From assembly GCF_016801865.2 (NCBI RefSeq), contig NC_068939.1, positions 43,005,114-43,069,113 on the forward strand: 64,000 nt of DNA, given 5' to 3'. Made by a program: the position numbers and the translations under genes. Origin of the DNA: Culex pipiens pallens. Taxonomy: Eukaryota; Arthropoda; Insecta; Diptera; Culicidae. The notes under the pieces are model-generated. The model saw only the letters and a program-made list of their open reading frames with translations, searched no databases and was not told where the DNA came from. Of this stretch, positions 11,389 through 23,704 are shown piece after piece; positions within the stretch are counted from its first letter, which is position 1, and the number at the start of each line of letters is the position of its first letter.

Positions 11389-12320
11389 ATAGGGGAAATA
11401 TACCCTTTCTAATCAAACACCTATCTTCGTCATATGAAGAGTTTGATGCTCGATTTAAGCTCCAAAAATACTATTTAGGCTATAAACTTACCTGGAACAG
11501 CACCGCCTCAAGTAAGCACGCAAATTTTTGCCATTTACTGGCCAAAAAGATCAAATTTAATGTACTTTTGATCATAATTTCTATTTTGCGCGATCATTTC
11601 TCATCATTTTGGTGGCACACACATCCACACGCAAGATGAGCAGTTAACTGCTAAACGAATGTCGCCATCAATATCTTTTCACTTGCGCTAACGATTTCAA
11701 AGCGCTTAAGGTATAAAATTGCTTCCAACTACCGGCAACATATTCTTTTGCACATTAGCTAGTCACTCACTTGAAAAGTAATCCCGAAACATGTAAACAA
11801 TTAGCAAGCGCCATCAAAAAAACAAACACGCCAAGTCTTTTGACGTTTGAATTTTGACGACCCATTCCAATCGAAGGCTGAAGAAAACCGAAGACAAATA
11901 AAGAACAAAGGGTGGCCACCAACACCACCAGCAGCGCCGTTTGGAGTGAGCCAGTGATGCTAGGAAATTTTCTCTATAAATGCTACTTTTCGTGAGTGTT
12001 CGCTTAAAATTTCATTAATTTTGGCAGCACTAAACAGACCAAAAAGAGCGCTGGAAAAAAAAGAACTAAGCTGAAAATAAGAAAATGGGCGTGGCCCAAT
12101 GTACTCGACTGATTAGAATGCATTATGGAAATATTTTTTTTAAATGCTTGTAATAGAAATAGCATAACTATTATTAAAAGTGAAAATAAACAGAAATGTT
12201 CACAAAAAGTTGCTCTACTCTTTGGTGTATTTGGTTGTAGTAAATTTTAAGGAACACTCCAGATTATCCAGAACCATTCAAACACGACCGCTTATTAGGC
12301 TTAAAATGGGTATATTTCCT
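11389..12320. mobile_element. Non-autonomous TIR element, about 930 bp
   Basis: The left end is AGGGGAAATATACCC and the right end GGGTATATTTCCTCT, giving about 15-base imperfect terminal inverted repeats. The right 660 bp is duplicated in reverse at 4058-4721. Short frames inside (11382-11639, 12180-12368) lack any domain. The superfamily is undetermined because no clean target duplication is visible. Confidence 0.65.
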
Positions 12321-12939
12321 CTACGTCAAATTTTGTATCAAGTAGGCAAATACCTGTTTTACCCCTAATCCGACAATATGCTAAAAAGTATAAATACTAA
12401 AATTTTAATTAATTCTAAATGGCATTTTCACCAATCAAATTTAAAATTCCAAAACCTCAAACTAACGTGAAATGTCCCAAGCAGGGGTTGTGATGGATCG
12501 ACATTTTTTCTGACAGTTGATTGAGTTCTTCTCTCATTTTCGCTACGTCTGCCTGACCTAGACATTCTGCTTTCGCTCAAACACACACGAATGAATGAGC
12601 GCCACACAAAGTCACTCAAATGCTCAATTGACTCTCTCCCGAAATTCATTCGCGTATCACTAGTTCGTTTGACATTTGATCGGAATTTCGATCAATTTTG
12701 CAATGATAGCTATCAATCGACAGCTCTTTTTCTCTATCACTGACTGTTGCTAGTCGAGTGCCCGGCGGATAATCGAAGGCAGATTTTTTGAATTTTGAGC
12801 TCGGTTTTGAGTTTGATTTTTTTTGCTCGAATTGGAAATTGTCCGCGCGCCTAGGGACTATTCATAAACCACGTGGACAGTTTTTTTTTTTGAAATGTCA
12901 GACTCCTCCCCCCCTCGAGGAAAATTACAAAACAAATCC

Positions 12940-14320
12940 AAGGACTCCCTGAAGTTAAGATTTGTGGGTCTACCGTCGTAACAAGCCAGAGGTCGACGGA
13001 TTTTGACCCCGGAACATATCCGCATAGCTACAGTGAGTATGGTTGACTACTTTTCTGATGAGTTGGGATGTCCTGGGTCATCCAAGGACTCACTAAAGTT
13101 AAGATCTGTGGGTCTACCGCCGTAACAAGCCAGAGGTCGACGGTTTTTGACCCCGGAACATATCCACATAGCTTCAGTGAGTATTGTAGACTACTTTTCT
13201 GATGAGTTGGGATGTCCTGGGTCATCCAAGGACTCACTGAAGTTAAGATCTGTGGGTCTACCGCCGTAACAAGCCAGAGGTCGTTGGTTTTTGACCCCGG
13301 AACACATCCGCATAGCTTCAGTGATTATTGTAGACTACTTTTCTGATGAGCTTGGATGTCCTGGGTCATCCAAGGACTCACTAGAGTTAAGATCTGAGGG
13401 TCTACCACCGTAACAAGCCAGAGGTCGACGGTTTTTGACCCCGGAACATATCCGCATAGCTTCAGTGAGTATTGTAGACTACTTTTCTGATGAGTTGGGA
13501 TGTCCTGGGTTATCCAAAGACTCACTGAAGTTAAGATCTGTGGGTCTACCGCTGTAACAAGCCAGAGGTCGACGGTTTTTTACCCCGGAACATACCCGCA
13601 TAGCTTCAGTGAGTATTGTAGACTAATTTGCTGATATGTTGAGATGTTCAGGGTCATCCAAGGACTCCTTGGAGTTAAGATCTGGTGGTCTATCATATCT
13701 CCAGAAGAGTCCTTGGATGACCCAGAACATCTCAACATATCAGCAAATTAGTCTACAATACTCACTGAAGCTATGCGGGTATGTTCCGGGGTAAAAAACT
13801 GTCGACCTCTGGCTTGTTACGGTGGTAGACCCACAGATCTTAACTCCAGGGAGTCCTTAGATGACCCAGGACATCACAACACATCAGCAAAGTAGTCTAC
13901 CATACTTACTGAAGCTATGCGGATATGTTCCGGGGTCAAAAACCGTCGACCTCTGGCTTGTTACGGTGGTAGACCCATAGATCTTAACTCCAGGGAGTCC
14001 TTGGATGACCCAAGACAGCCCAACAGATCAGCAAAGTAGTCAACCATACTCACTGAAGTTATGCGGGTATATTCCAGGGCCAAAATCCGTCGACCTCTGG
14101 CTTGTTACGGCGGTAGACACACAGATCTTAACTCCAGTGAGTCCTTGGATGACCCAGGATATCCCAACACATCAGCAAAGTAGTCTACCATTCTCACTGG
14201 AGCTATGCGGATATGTTCCGGGGTAAAAACCCGTCGACCTCTGGCTTGTTACGGCGGTAGACCCACAGATCTTAACTCCAGGGAGTCCTTGGATGACCCA
14301 GATCATCCCAATAAGTTGTT
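12940..14320. repeat. Palindromic array of 143/144 bp tandem repeats
   Basis: The motif AGGACTCACTGAAGTTAAG recurs at about 12941, 13084, 13227, 13370, 13513 and 13656, an exact 143-base period. After an inversion point near 13690-13700 the reverse complement continues with the anchor at 13711, 13855, 13999, 14143 and 14287, a 144-base period. There are about five units on one side and four and a half on the other. Peptide frames across it (13028-13237 and others) are by-products. The 143-base period destroys any continuous frame. Confidence 0.92.
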
Positions 14321-14999
14321 ACAACAATGCACTGTAGCCTACCGCACTCTTGAAGCAGTCTGGGTAGGATCCGTTGACAAAATTTTGAAGTTTCAACTTG
14401 TTTCTTTGGTTAGCCTGTTGCACAAAATTTCCGGATGGACTAGAACATCCCAGGTGTTCCAAAACCATGCAAAATGTTTTTATATCATAACTAAACAAAA
14501 TACTATTGATACATTTTGAAAATTCTCCGACAAATTACGAATTCCCAAAGATTCTTAATTTAAGTCATATTCTCAATTTAAGTCACGGACATTCTTTTTT
14601 TAAACGATTCTCGATTTAAACACCCCCATTTCGTTGTGTAAATCAAGAATATGGTGTATTATAATAATATAATATAATTGATAATAATATTATTTGCAAA
14701 ATCTGGATGGGTTTGTTTTTGTTTATCTCATCCAAGTAAGCAATGAAAATTAAAGAGAGCAGTGAGCAGCAGAGAGAGAGAAGGCAAGCCGTCAAGTCAG
14801 AGTAACTCTTTGAGAGTCAAAATCGGCAATCTCTCGGTTTAAATACATTCGAGCTCACTGAGTGTAACGTTCATGCGACCGGCCCTCTTTTGAGCGATCA
14901 CTTAGCACTGAATTCATGATAGGCGTTCTGAGTTCTCTATCAACGATCAAATGGAAAATGACAGCTGATAGGCTAGCTGTGTCAAATATCGTGCGATCA

Positions 15000-15885
15000 C
15001 TATCAGTGATCGATCCCTTTTAGAGCCCTAGTCCCAAGGATTCCGATTATGCCAAAATTAAGACCAAAAAGTGCCGTCTTGATGGCCTCCAGGGAAAAAG
15101 TTATCGTTGTAAAATGTTTGTTATAAAAAAATCGTAAAACTATAAGAAAAACTGGATAAAAAGTTAAAACCGTTGGCTTATAGTCCATAAAATGCCCTAA
15201 CTTTTGACCTATGTGAATATGGGTGTTGGAAAATGTTACAAAAAGTTATTAAGGTTTGAAAAAAACATTTTTTGCAATTCCGTCGTGAAACTACTTACTT
15301 TTCCTGTCATTCTTGAACGACGAAATAGCCTACTTTTCTGTACCAAAAATAACAGAATCGAATAGCAACACTTTTCAAAATAAATGCTGAAAAGTTCTAC
15401 TTTTCAGCACTCAAATGGGTGCTGAAAAGTTGAACTTTTCAGTACTTGTTTCGAAAAGTAACACTTTTCAACATTTTTTTGATTTAAACGATTTATTGGC
15501 AAAATACATGAAAATTTGACATAAAATTTTACTCAGTGTGTGTTTTTTTGGAATTGCAAAAAATGTTGGAATTGCAAAAAATGGAATTGCAAAAAAATAC
15601 GATTTTAACAGTAATTTACAAAATCTATGAGAAAAGTCAAACCAATGCTGGATGTAGCACATTTTAAAGTGCTTCAAAAGACCTTTCGAATGCAACTTAG
15701 AAACTTAAATTTACCGGAAATGCTAGCAATTTAAAAAAAAATCATGGTTTTTGGACCTCAAACTTCAATGCCCGTTTTACCCAACTTCCCTTTGTCGTAG
15801 AGGGCTCGTATTTGGCATGAGTTCATCTCATGTATAAACAAACAAACGCTCAAAAGTTTTATCCAAATCGGAGCACCTCGATACG
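15000..15885. repeat. Interspersed repeat, copy 2, with another repeat inside
   Basis: The right part is the reverse complement of 10849-11330. The interior 15265-15600 is instead a direct copy of 21838-22110 (it starts GCAATTCCGTCGTGAAACTA and contains repeated CTGAAAAGT hairpin motifs), indicating nesting. No gene. Confidence 0.55.
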
Positions 15886-16295
15886 ACCTGTTACACTTTG
15901 GTGAAAAACTCGCTCTTAAGATCCCTTCCACCCCGGGATTCAAAGTGATAACCTTCTATTGTGACTTGGACATGATTCTTTGGGGTAGCTTATAGATGAA
16001 AAATCAGGTATGATACTATAAAAACACAAAAATCACCCTAAAGGATCTGTTCCGTTCTTCAACGAACAGAACTCCGATTGAGTTGAACAAATTTATTCAA
16101 AACATAAATATAATCATAATATAAAATCTAGCTATTATAATGTCCTCTCAGCATAAACCTATTCTAGACAAAGGTGTCGCACCATCAACTCCAACAAAAA
16201 TTGTGTTGATATTAGCGGTATTCTTTGTTTGGTTCCACATTATTTGTCACAATTTGTACATATGTAAACAAATCAGCTGTCAATTTTGGATAGGG

Positions 16296-16827
16296 TGGCA
16301 ATGTATGTAGATTAGTAAGGTAAGGCGGGTTGTCCAGCTGTCAAAATAGTTAATCAGCACGAAACCCGGATTTCTGGAGCAACACGAGAAAAGAGCGGAT
16401 AAGCATTTTGACAGCTTGAACTATTTTGCTAATTATCAGGCTAATTTTAACTTTTTCACAAAACTCAATAGCTGGTCTCTTCAGCTACCTTCCCACACTG
16501 TGGGTTTTGTTTAATCATTACTTGTAGTCTCGGAATTTGCAAAATAGTTCTAGCTGTCAAAATTCTTATGCGCCCTTTTCAAATGTTGCTCCAGATTTTA
16601 TATGGAGATTTTCAGAAAAGTTCAAATTTTAACAATTTTCAGGCAAATTTCTTCAGATTTTTTTCTGTAGGGTTGTCAGCATGCCAAACTGAACCGAAGT
16701 ACGCATTTTAAAAACCAAAATATTTTTTCAAAAAAAATAAATTCAACTAAAATTCCATATAAAATTCGGGTTTCGTGCTAACTATTTTGACAGCTGGGAA
16801 CTCCCGCCTTACCTTATCTAATCTACA
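16296..16827. mobile_element. MITE with roughly 55 bp terminal inverted repeats
   Basis: The ends TGTAGATTAGTAAGGTAAGG and CCTTACCTTATCTAATCTACA are inverted. The similarity continues inwards through CAGCTGTCAAAATAGTTA and GCACGAAACCCG. About 532 bp, with no ORF. A partial interior copy lies near 25630-25870 (AAGCATTTTGACAGCT and similar). Confidence 0.7.
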
Positions 16828-16905
16828 CACCTTGATAGGGTGCAAGCTTACACAGTGAGAAAACTGCCAACATTCTTACTGGGTAACCGCAAACAATCAG
16901 TTCAT

Positions 16906-16987
16906 ACCCACTGAGAATTTTGGCCCGAGCCTCGAGTCGATCTGGCTCTGAATCGAGTCGAGGCTCGAGCCAAAATTCTCAGCGGGT
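16906..16987. repeat. Compact 82 bp hairpin
   Basis: Two 37-base arms (16906-16942 and 16951-16987), from TACCCACTGAGAATTTTGG to its inverted partner ending CAGCGGGTA, pair with only three mismatches around an 8-base loop. It could be a minimal MITE or a transcribed hairpin. No flanking promoter was recognised. Confidence 0.7.
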
Positions 16988-17332
16988 AGTCAAAATGCTC
17001 TTTGACACCTTAAGGTGAAAAGGGAAGGCAGCGCCATATTGACACCACGAGTTTTTGGATGCACTTTTAAGGAAAATTGTGTAACTTTTGCAGACGCTAA
17101 GTAAGCAATCTGTTGAGTTCAGAATGTTGAAGTTGAACAGAAGTTGTTCACGAACTGGTGTCCCGTTTCACCTTAAATGCAAACATCCAGCTCATTTCGC
17201 TTTAAAACAATTTAAACATTCACAAGAGGTAGTTAGATGAACCGTTTGTTTACATCTATGGAACGCCTTTTTGAAGAATAAAATAAATACTAAAAGCTTT
17301 GCCTCAGTAAATTTTTAAAATCAATTCCAAAA

Positions 17333-17338
17333 TTTAAT
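17333..17338 (-). terminator. Possible poly(A) signal (ATTAAA) of the 717-residue module gene
   Basis: A minus-strand ATTAAA variant lies about 130 bases after the stop codon at 17468-17470. No canonical AATAAA was seen closer. Confidence 0.3.
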
Positions 17339-17467
17339 ATTTTGTTACAACTGATTTGTAAACAAATTGTTTACAGCGGCACCAAAAATTTCTAACGTTG
17401 CAGATGGCGCAACAGTTTTGTCTAATAATTTCGTTCATTCGCACCGTTGAAAGTGCCCAATCCATCC

Positions 17468-20097
17468 TTAAAACGGAAACGGAAGGTCACCTTTCTTGTA
17501 TTGATACCCATTCTGGCCATCCGCTTCAACCGGAGGCAGATACCCGTTGTTGGTACTCTCCGTGGTTTGCGGCGTCGGGCTCTCGCAGTTCGGGCCCTGC
17601 CCGCCATTGGTACAGCAGTACGGCGGAACACCTCCGGCAGGACAGCTCGGCCGGGACGTTGTCGTCGTAGCACAGCTAGGCCCCTGACCACCGTTCGTGC
17701 AGCAGTACGGTGGGACTCCTCCGAAAGGACACGTGGGTTTGGAGGTCGTCGTCGGTGGGGGTCTTCTCGTTGTGGTGGTGCAGCTTGGTCCTTGACCTCC
17801 GTTTGTACAGCAGTACGGTGGGACTCCGCCCGCAGGGCAGGTTGGTTTGTAGGTCGTCGGAGCAGGTCGGCGTGTAGTTGTGGTGGTGCGACGGGTGGTC
17901 GTTGTGGTTCGGCGTGTAGTTGTGGTCGGAGGTCGTACCGTTTGGACGACACAGCTGGGTCCGATTCCTCCGTTGGTGCAGCAGAACGGCGGTTCTCCTC
18001 CCAGGGGACAAGGTTTGTACGATGGCGCTGGGGTGGTTCTCCGGGTTGTTGTCGTTGGACGACGCGTTGTGGTGGTAGTTCTACGCGTTGTTGTCGTAGG
18101 TTTACGTGTAGTAGTAGGTGTTCTACGAGTCGTTGTGGTGGGCTGAAGATAGAAATAACCCTAGTTAATATACAGATGACTATGACTACCCAAGATCTTT
18201 AAACACTAGACTGACCCGTGTAGTTGGACGCGTTGTGGTGGTTGTTCTACGGGTAGTGGTTGTGGGCTTCCGAGTAGTCGTTGTAGTTCTCTGCGAAAAA
18301 AAACTCAGTATAAGTACCGTACACACTTAGAATTTCTTACCGAATTCTGTAAATTTTAACGAATTTTCATCTGCTGAACAGTTCGGTAAACTGAAAACTA
18401 TCGAAATCGGTAAAAAAAACTACCGAAATTCTGTGATGAAGTTCATTGTTGTTAATTGTACAACCTATTTTCGGTAAAATTTTGTTCATTTTGACAGATC
18501 GTTTACCGATCTGAAATTTACCAATTTTTCAACTACCGAATTTGGTAAAAAAAACTAACTTGTTTACTTACCCTGGTGGTGGTTGTTGGCCTGGTTGCCG
18601 TCGTGGTTCTCTGGAAATTTGATGTAACATTACTGAATTACACACCATTTAGGATTCAATCAAATCTCACCTTTGTAGTGGTAGTCGTCGGCTTTCGGGT
18701 AGTCGTTGTGGTTCGACGTGTAGTAGTCGTGGGACGTCTAGTCGTGACGGTTGTTCTCCTAGTGGTGGTCGTTGGCTTGGCCGTAGTCACGACCTCGCAG
18801 TTTGGTCCTTGTCCACCGTTTGTGCAACAATAGGGAAGTTCTCCCCCGTAAGGACAAGATGGCGCCTGCACTTCACAGTTCGGGCCATCCCCGCCATTGG
18901 TACAGCAATAGGGCGGCACCGCTCCATTAGAACAGTAAGGTTGAATGGAGCAATCTGGGCCATCTCCTCCGTTAGTACAACAGTAAGGCTCTACGCCTCC
19001 GTTGGAGCATCCGCTTTGGTAAACCGGAAGTTCGCAGTACGGACCGTCACCTCCGTTAGTACAGCAGTAAGGAGGAACTCCTCCAAAGGGACACGTCGCT
19101 GGTTGAATCGGTACGGAAACCGGTGGATGGTAGACAATCTCCACGGAAGGTCCGTACTCGATGGCCGGTTGATACACTATACAATACGGACCTTGACCAC
19201 CGTTTGTACAGCAGTATGGCGGAACTCCTCCATAAGGACAAGGACCTGGAACAATACAGTTGGGACCAGTGCCACCGTTCGAACAACAGTAAGGCGGGGC
19301 AGCTCCGTTGAGGCAGAATGGTGCATTCTGGATCGTGCAGTACGGTGGAGTTCCTCCGTTGGAGCAGAATTGAGGTTGTGGCGGAGCAGGTATGGGGTTG
19401 TACACCGGTGTTGGTGGCGGCTTCGGCTGAGATTGAATAACCGGGGTTGGTGGTGGCTTCGGCTTTGGAACAACACAATCGGGTCCAACTCCTCCGTTAG
19501 TGCAACAATACGGCATAACTCCTCCGTTTTCACAAACGAACGGCAACGGAATCTCACAGTCCGGACCAACTCTTCCATTTTCACAGCAGAACGGAGGGAT
19601 ACCTCCATTGGCACACGAAATCTGCGGCGAAGACAGCGGTCCAGGGATCTCACAATTCGGTCCAACTCCACCGTTGCTGCAACTGACTACAGGTTTGGGG
19701 ACTTCACAGTCTGGACCGGATCCACCGTTAGTGCAGCAGAACGGAAGCTGACCTCCATTCGAACAACCTGGCTTCGGCGTTGTTGCTGGGGTAGCTGGTG
19801 CTACTGACGAGGAAGATATTGTTAGTGCACAGTTTGGCCACTTTCCACCTCCTGGACAGCTTGGTTCGTCAACAGTTATTGATGTAGATTCTACGGAGCA
19901 GTCCGGACCACTTCCACCATTCGCACAAAACGGTATTGACGGCTTCGAATCTTGATATCCATCCGGTCCTAGAACCGAGGTAGCCCCAACCACACCCACG
20001 ACCGCTAGCACCATCCATAGAAGACGTTTACCCTAAAAAACATCCCATAAATCAGCAAAATTTTTCCCAACAAACTCATCTTCAAACTGGTTACCAT
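17468..20097 (-). CDS. Secreted Cys-module protein, 13 C-x8-CC-x8-C repeats, 717 residues
   Basis: Five exons read on the minus strand: 20097-20095 (the start codon alone), 20032-18671, 18610-18572, 18290-18216 and 18142-17468. Introns are 62, 60, 281 and 73 bp, with GT/AG ends and all in phase 0. Splicing gives MGKRLLWMVLAVVGVVGA, a signal peptide, followed by GPDGY. The body holds 13 full C-x8-CC-x8-C modules (typical core GGVPPYCCTNGG) and about four half modules, with nine full copies in exon 2 and four in exon 5. Exons 3, 4 and the start of 5 encode Thr/Arg-rich TTTTR runs suited to O-glycosylation. The C-terminus is NGYQYKKGDLPFPF, with GYLPP just before it. No enzymatic domain is seen. 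It is a paralogue of the gene at 45367-49110. An extracellular structural role is inferred. Large frames on the opposite strand are shadows. Confidence 0.88.
18302..18560. mobile_element. MITE-like insertion inside intron 3 of the 717-residue module gene
   Basis: This intron is 281 bp, against 60-73 bp for the others. Its extra sequence is AT-rich with inverted ACCGAATT and GGTAAA motifs repeated at both ends (near 18340-18360 and 18535-18550). That is typical of small mosquito TIR elements. The splice sites around it remain intact. Confidence 0.5.
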
Positions 20098-20169
20098 TTT
20101 GATCACACTTTCACTGCTCCAAATACACAAAACTCACTAATTCACCATCACTCGAATCAGAACCCAAAA

Positions 20170-20211
20170 CGCGACTGAGCGTCCATTCTGGGCCACATCT
20201 CATATTTATAC
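20170..20211 (-). promoter_or_regulatory. Core promoter of the 717-residue module gene
   Basis: On the minus strand a TATA box (TATAAATA, 20210-20203) is followed 34 bases later by a perfect arthropod initiator TCAGTC with A at 20176. This puts the cap site about 80 bases before the start codon at 20097. Confidence 0.65.
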
Positions 20212-21753
20212 ATTTGAGGACGCCCCTCGCGTAAGGATATTTGACATTTGGCCGCGGATATCTGGTCTACATTTGCATTCGGCGGGTCCACCCCAAAGCC
20301 AGACTAATGATAACGGTTGAAGAAGATCTAAAAATTGGCAAGACGCCACTCCGCTGCTGCGACATCTTTCTCAAAAGAAGAAAAAAAAAATCTGCAAACA
20401 TTAGCATAAATTTTGGTCTGCCCCGGCAGCACCGGTTCCGGCCAAGGACGAAGATTCTTTTGCAAAACGAGATGCAACCTATGCTTTTAATAGGATCCCA
20501 GCAGATATTGCTTCACTGGGGGCGAAACTTTCAGTTTCATTTCAGAAGTTGATCTAGATTGTTATCAAACTTTGTTGCAAAATTATTCGGAAAAGCGGTC
20601 CAACAGGAAGGTAATTCTTCAAAGGATTATCTCAATACGTCCAAACCGGTTCTACCACACCTGCAGTCATATTTCATTTCCACACCGCGAATTCGTTGCA
20701 TTTGATCGACCAAACAATATCAAGGACAACTGCTTCATCTTCGCTGAATCTACTGTTAGAAAAATTGGACCAACGGACTTTCTAGTTTGGCGACTCCTGC
20801 AGATTTTAGTTTCTTGACATTTGCCAGCGATGTTTTACGAGGACGAAGTTTGACCGAATCGTGGGATCGACGTGTTAAATTAAGATTGAATTAGGAAATT
20901 TGCATCTCACCCGTTGCTGGCTGCAGCCGTTTTGCGACAGATTTTTATGGCGATGCACCTGAACGCGTCGATTGGGTTCGTCGCCATTAAAGAAGGCAGT
21001 AAATCTTTCTAGGTCGTGGTCATTGATGGGTTTGGAAGCATCCTTGGGGGAGATATTTGCAGTATTTTTAATCGCTTTTCCGATTATATAAGCCACTGTG
21101 TTTAGTTTGATGGATCATTTAGGAAGAATGTTTCATCAAGAAATGTGGCATATCACAAAGTTTTAGCATGGCTTTGAGTACTATAAAAAAATTGGAGAAA
21201 TTTTTAATATTTTCCAAAATTGACATGAGACTAAAGTTGCCAAAATTGGCCAAATTTACAGTTTTTTGCAATTGTCCGAATTTCAAAAAGTGCTCAACGA
21301 AATCACTAAAGTAGCTTAATTGTCTCATCACAGTAAAAAAAAATGTATGTTTGGAAGGTGTTGTTTTGGAAGGTTGAATAAAACCTATATCACGGGATTG
21401 AAACTCGTCTGAAAAACCTGTATCATTTTCTCATTCGAAACAGTGGCGCTACGTGGTGGTAGCTGCCCTGTTTATTACACTGTGAAATTATCCATGGCCA
21501 ATCCAAGGAACCAGAAGGTGACAACAGAAATGTCCGTCCAAAAGGGGTGCTTAAAAAAAACTTATTATTTTTAACAAATTTTCGAACAAATCAGCAACGA
21601 ATTACAAGTCTGACGTGCCAATATTATGATGCAATTTTACCTCTATTAAGACTGAAAAAGTGACATTACACCAGAAAAGTGGTAAAATTACATGTTTTCA
21701 GATATAAAATTACACATTTTTTCTGACATAAGACATGCATCTCTTCCCAGATG
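20212..21753. other. Intergenic stretch upstream of the module gene
   Basis: 20212-21100 is mostly single-copy and could carry upstream control elements; its frames (20241-20552, 20572-20817, 20875-21096) show no domain. From about 21340 on, MITE-like sequence begins (GGAAGGTTGAATAAAACC) and resembles 31480-31660. No gene is supported. Confidence 0.35.
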
Positions 21754-21755
21754 TA

Positions 21756-22291
21756 CAGTTTAGACTCGATTATCCGAAGCCTCGATTATCAGAAGTTTCG
21801 ATTATTCGAATACCCAAAAAATCTACAACGAAAAAAATATATTTTTTGCAATTCCGTCGTGAAACTACTTACTTTTTCTGTCATTCTTGAACGACGAAAT
21901 AGCCTACTTTTCTGTACCAAAAATAACAGAATCGAATAGCAACACTTTTCAAAATAAACTGAAATGGGTGCTGAAAAGTTGAACTTTTCAGCACTTGTTT
22001 CGGAAAGTAACACTATTCAACTTTTTTTTTTATTTACACGATTTATTGACAAAATACATGAAAATTCGACTTAAAATTTCACTCAATGGGTGTTTTTCGA
22101 AATTGCAAAAAATGTTGTATGGAACTCGTTGCAAAACTTGATTTTTTCAGTACTCGTCGCATTTATCGATAAATATAAATGTACGACTCGTGCTCCTCTT
22201 TTTGCAACTTGTTGCATAAACTACTATTTTCATGATTCGATTATCCGAAGCAAAATGTTTCCTATGAATTTGAAAAATCGAGTCTGGGCTG
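21756..22291. mobile_element. Pogo-like MITE, 536 bp, with nested repeat
   Basis: The left end CAGTTTAGACTCGATTATCC and right end CGAGTCTGGGCTG are inverted and flanked by TA (21754-21755, 22292-22293). Related ends occur at 25882-26530 and 28891. The interior 21838-22110 is a copy of the repeat at 15265-15600. Confidence 0.65.
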
Positions 22292-22293
22292 TA

Positions 22294-23704
22294 AATTACC
22301 ATGATGTTACTGTGTTTTGGAGAAATCCATTGTGCAAAAAATACCGCATCGATCTGAACAAAAGATTCATGAAGTTGAACAACTCCATGGAGTAGTATTG
22401 GTAGTATCGGTTTTATGAACAGTGAGTGTAATTTGGACTTTATATAAATAAAGTTATCATAATTGTGGACAAAAGATCAATTTGTTCCATTTAATGATTG
22501 CATTTAGCACAAAATTAATCATTTTTCAACTGTGTTTAATTAATAACCTTCTTAGCTTCTTCAACCGTGAGTGAGTTATGTGGCGATATAACCACGGCAA
22601 ATAGTCTCCCTGGCATTCGTGTCAAGATGAAAAATTTAATTTTGAAGCAAAATTATCAGTGATTTAAGTAAAGGAAACCGTTTTGATGTTGATACCGTCT
22701 TTCAGTAATGCCATCTCTAAAAAGATAGAACTGAGAAAATTATTTTATATTCAAGTTCAAGCGAAAGCTAGCAGCATTATATTTAAATAACCAAAGTTTC
22801 TTTAAAAATAGCTATAATTTTTAGCAAATATGTTGCTGTCGGATTTCTTTGAGGTAATAAAATTGCTAAGATGCTGTAGATTTAGATAGGTATGTTACAG
22901 ATTTTGCACAAAATAAAGTTGCAAGTAACAACAAAAGTTTGCCAGTTAAAAATCGTTAATTATATATGTGTCATTCCGCTTCAATTGATCATAAAATACT
23001 TCAAAATTGGATTTAACATTGCTCCGTTGCTGTAAATCGGTGTGACATTGATAGGATTTCAATTTATTTTTGAAATCTTTTCCAATTACTATGGTTTTTC
23101 TAAAGATTAAAGACTGAACTAGGCCACACATTGAAAAAAAGTTTTTTCGATAGTGCTTTAAAAAATAGTTGTGTTGAAATTTTTTATTTTGATTTCCGTG
23201 GTGAATTTGATAGTCATAGTTTTTCTAGTTAAAATGTAATTTAAGGTGTTCAATTTTTATTTCTACGTAAAATTTAGTAATAAGTAATATAGCCTTAAGA
23301 AAAAAAAACAATGTTTATATTCAGTTAACTAAATTTAAAAGCTTTTTAACAAAACACATAGTAGTTTTAGTTTTGGGTAAAATTGTCAAAAAGTCACAAT
23401 TTTGCCTAAAATTCGATAAAACTAGTTTTGTTTATAATATTATCGATTCATATTGTATTTTAAACTAAATTCGAAGCACGAATCAAAAGTTTCTACATCT
23501 TATATAAAATTTGTTCTGCTGAAAATGCCTATAAATTTAAAATGTAAATTTTCGCAAAAAAAAAGAAAAAACTGTAGGGTAGTGCCAAAAGGAGGAGGTG
23601 GTCCGATTGGAATGAATATCAAGACGTTTGCTCATTTTTATGGTATCAACAGTCCCTCTAAATTGGAAATTGATCAAAAAAGTTGATTTCGATTGCTGAT
23701 ACGT
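22294..23704. other. AT-rich intergenic stretch
   Basis: Only short frames rich in Lys, Asn and Phe are present. No splice-supported gene or strong repeat was identified. Confidence 0.35.

Noticed and set aside
12940..14320. CRISPR-like array
   Set aside because: The repeats are long, contiguous and without spacers, and the genome is clearly eukaryotic.
13028..14519. Repetitive short proteins (SLKLCGYVPG type)
   Set aside because: Frames arise from the 143/144 bp satellite; the 143-base period breaks the frame every unit.
17422..17952. Minus-strand 176-residue frame as the 3' exon of the module gene
   Set aside because: Wrong frame: the correct exon 18142-17468 has no internal Met in frame, keeps the C-x8-CC-x8-C modules and ends GYQYKKGDLPFPF.
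17447..18202. Plus-strand 251-residue frame, and 18809-19807 plus-strand 332 residues
   Set aside because: Antisense shadows of the minus-strand module gene; the real frame has splice sites, a signal peptide and conserved modules.
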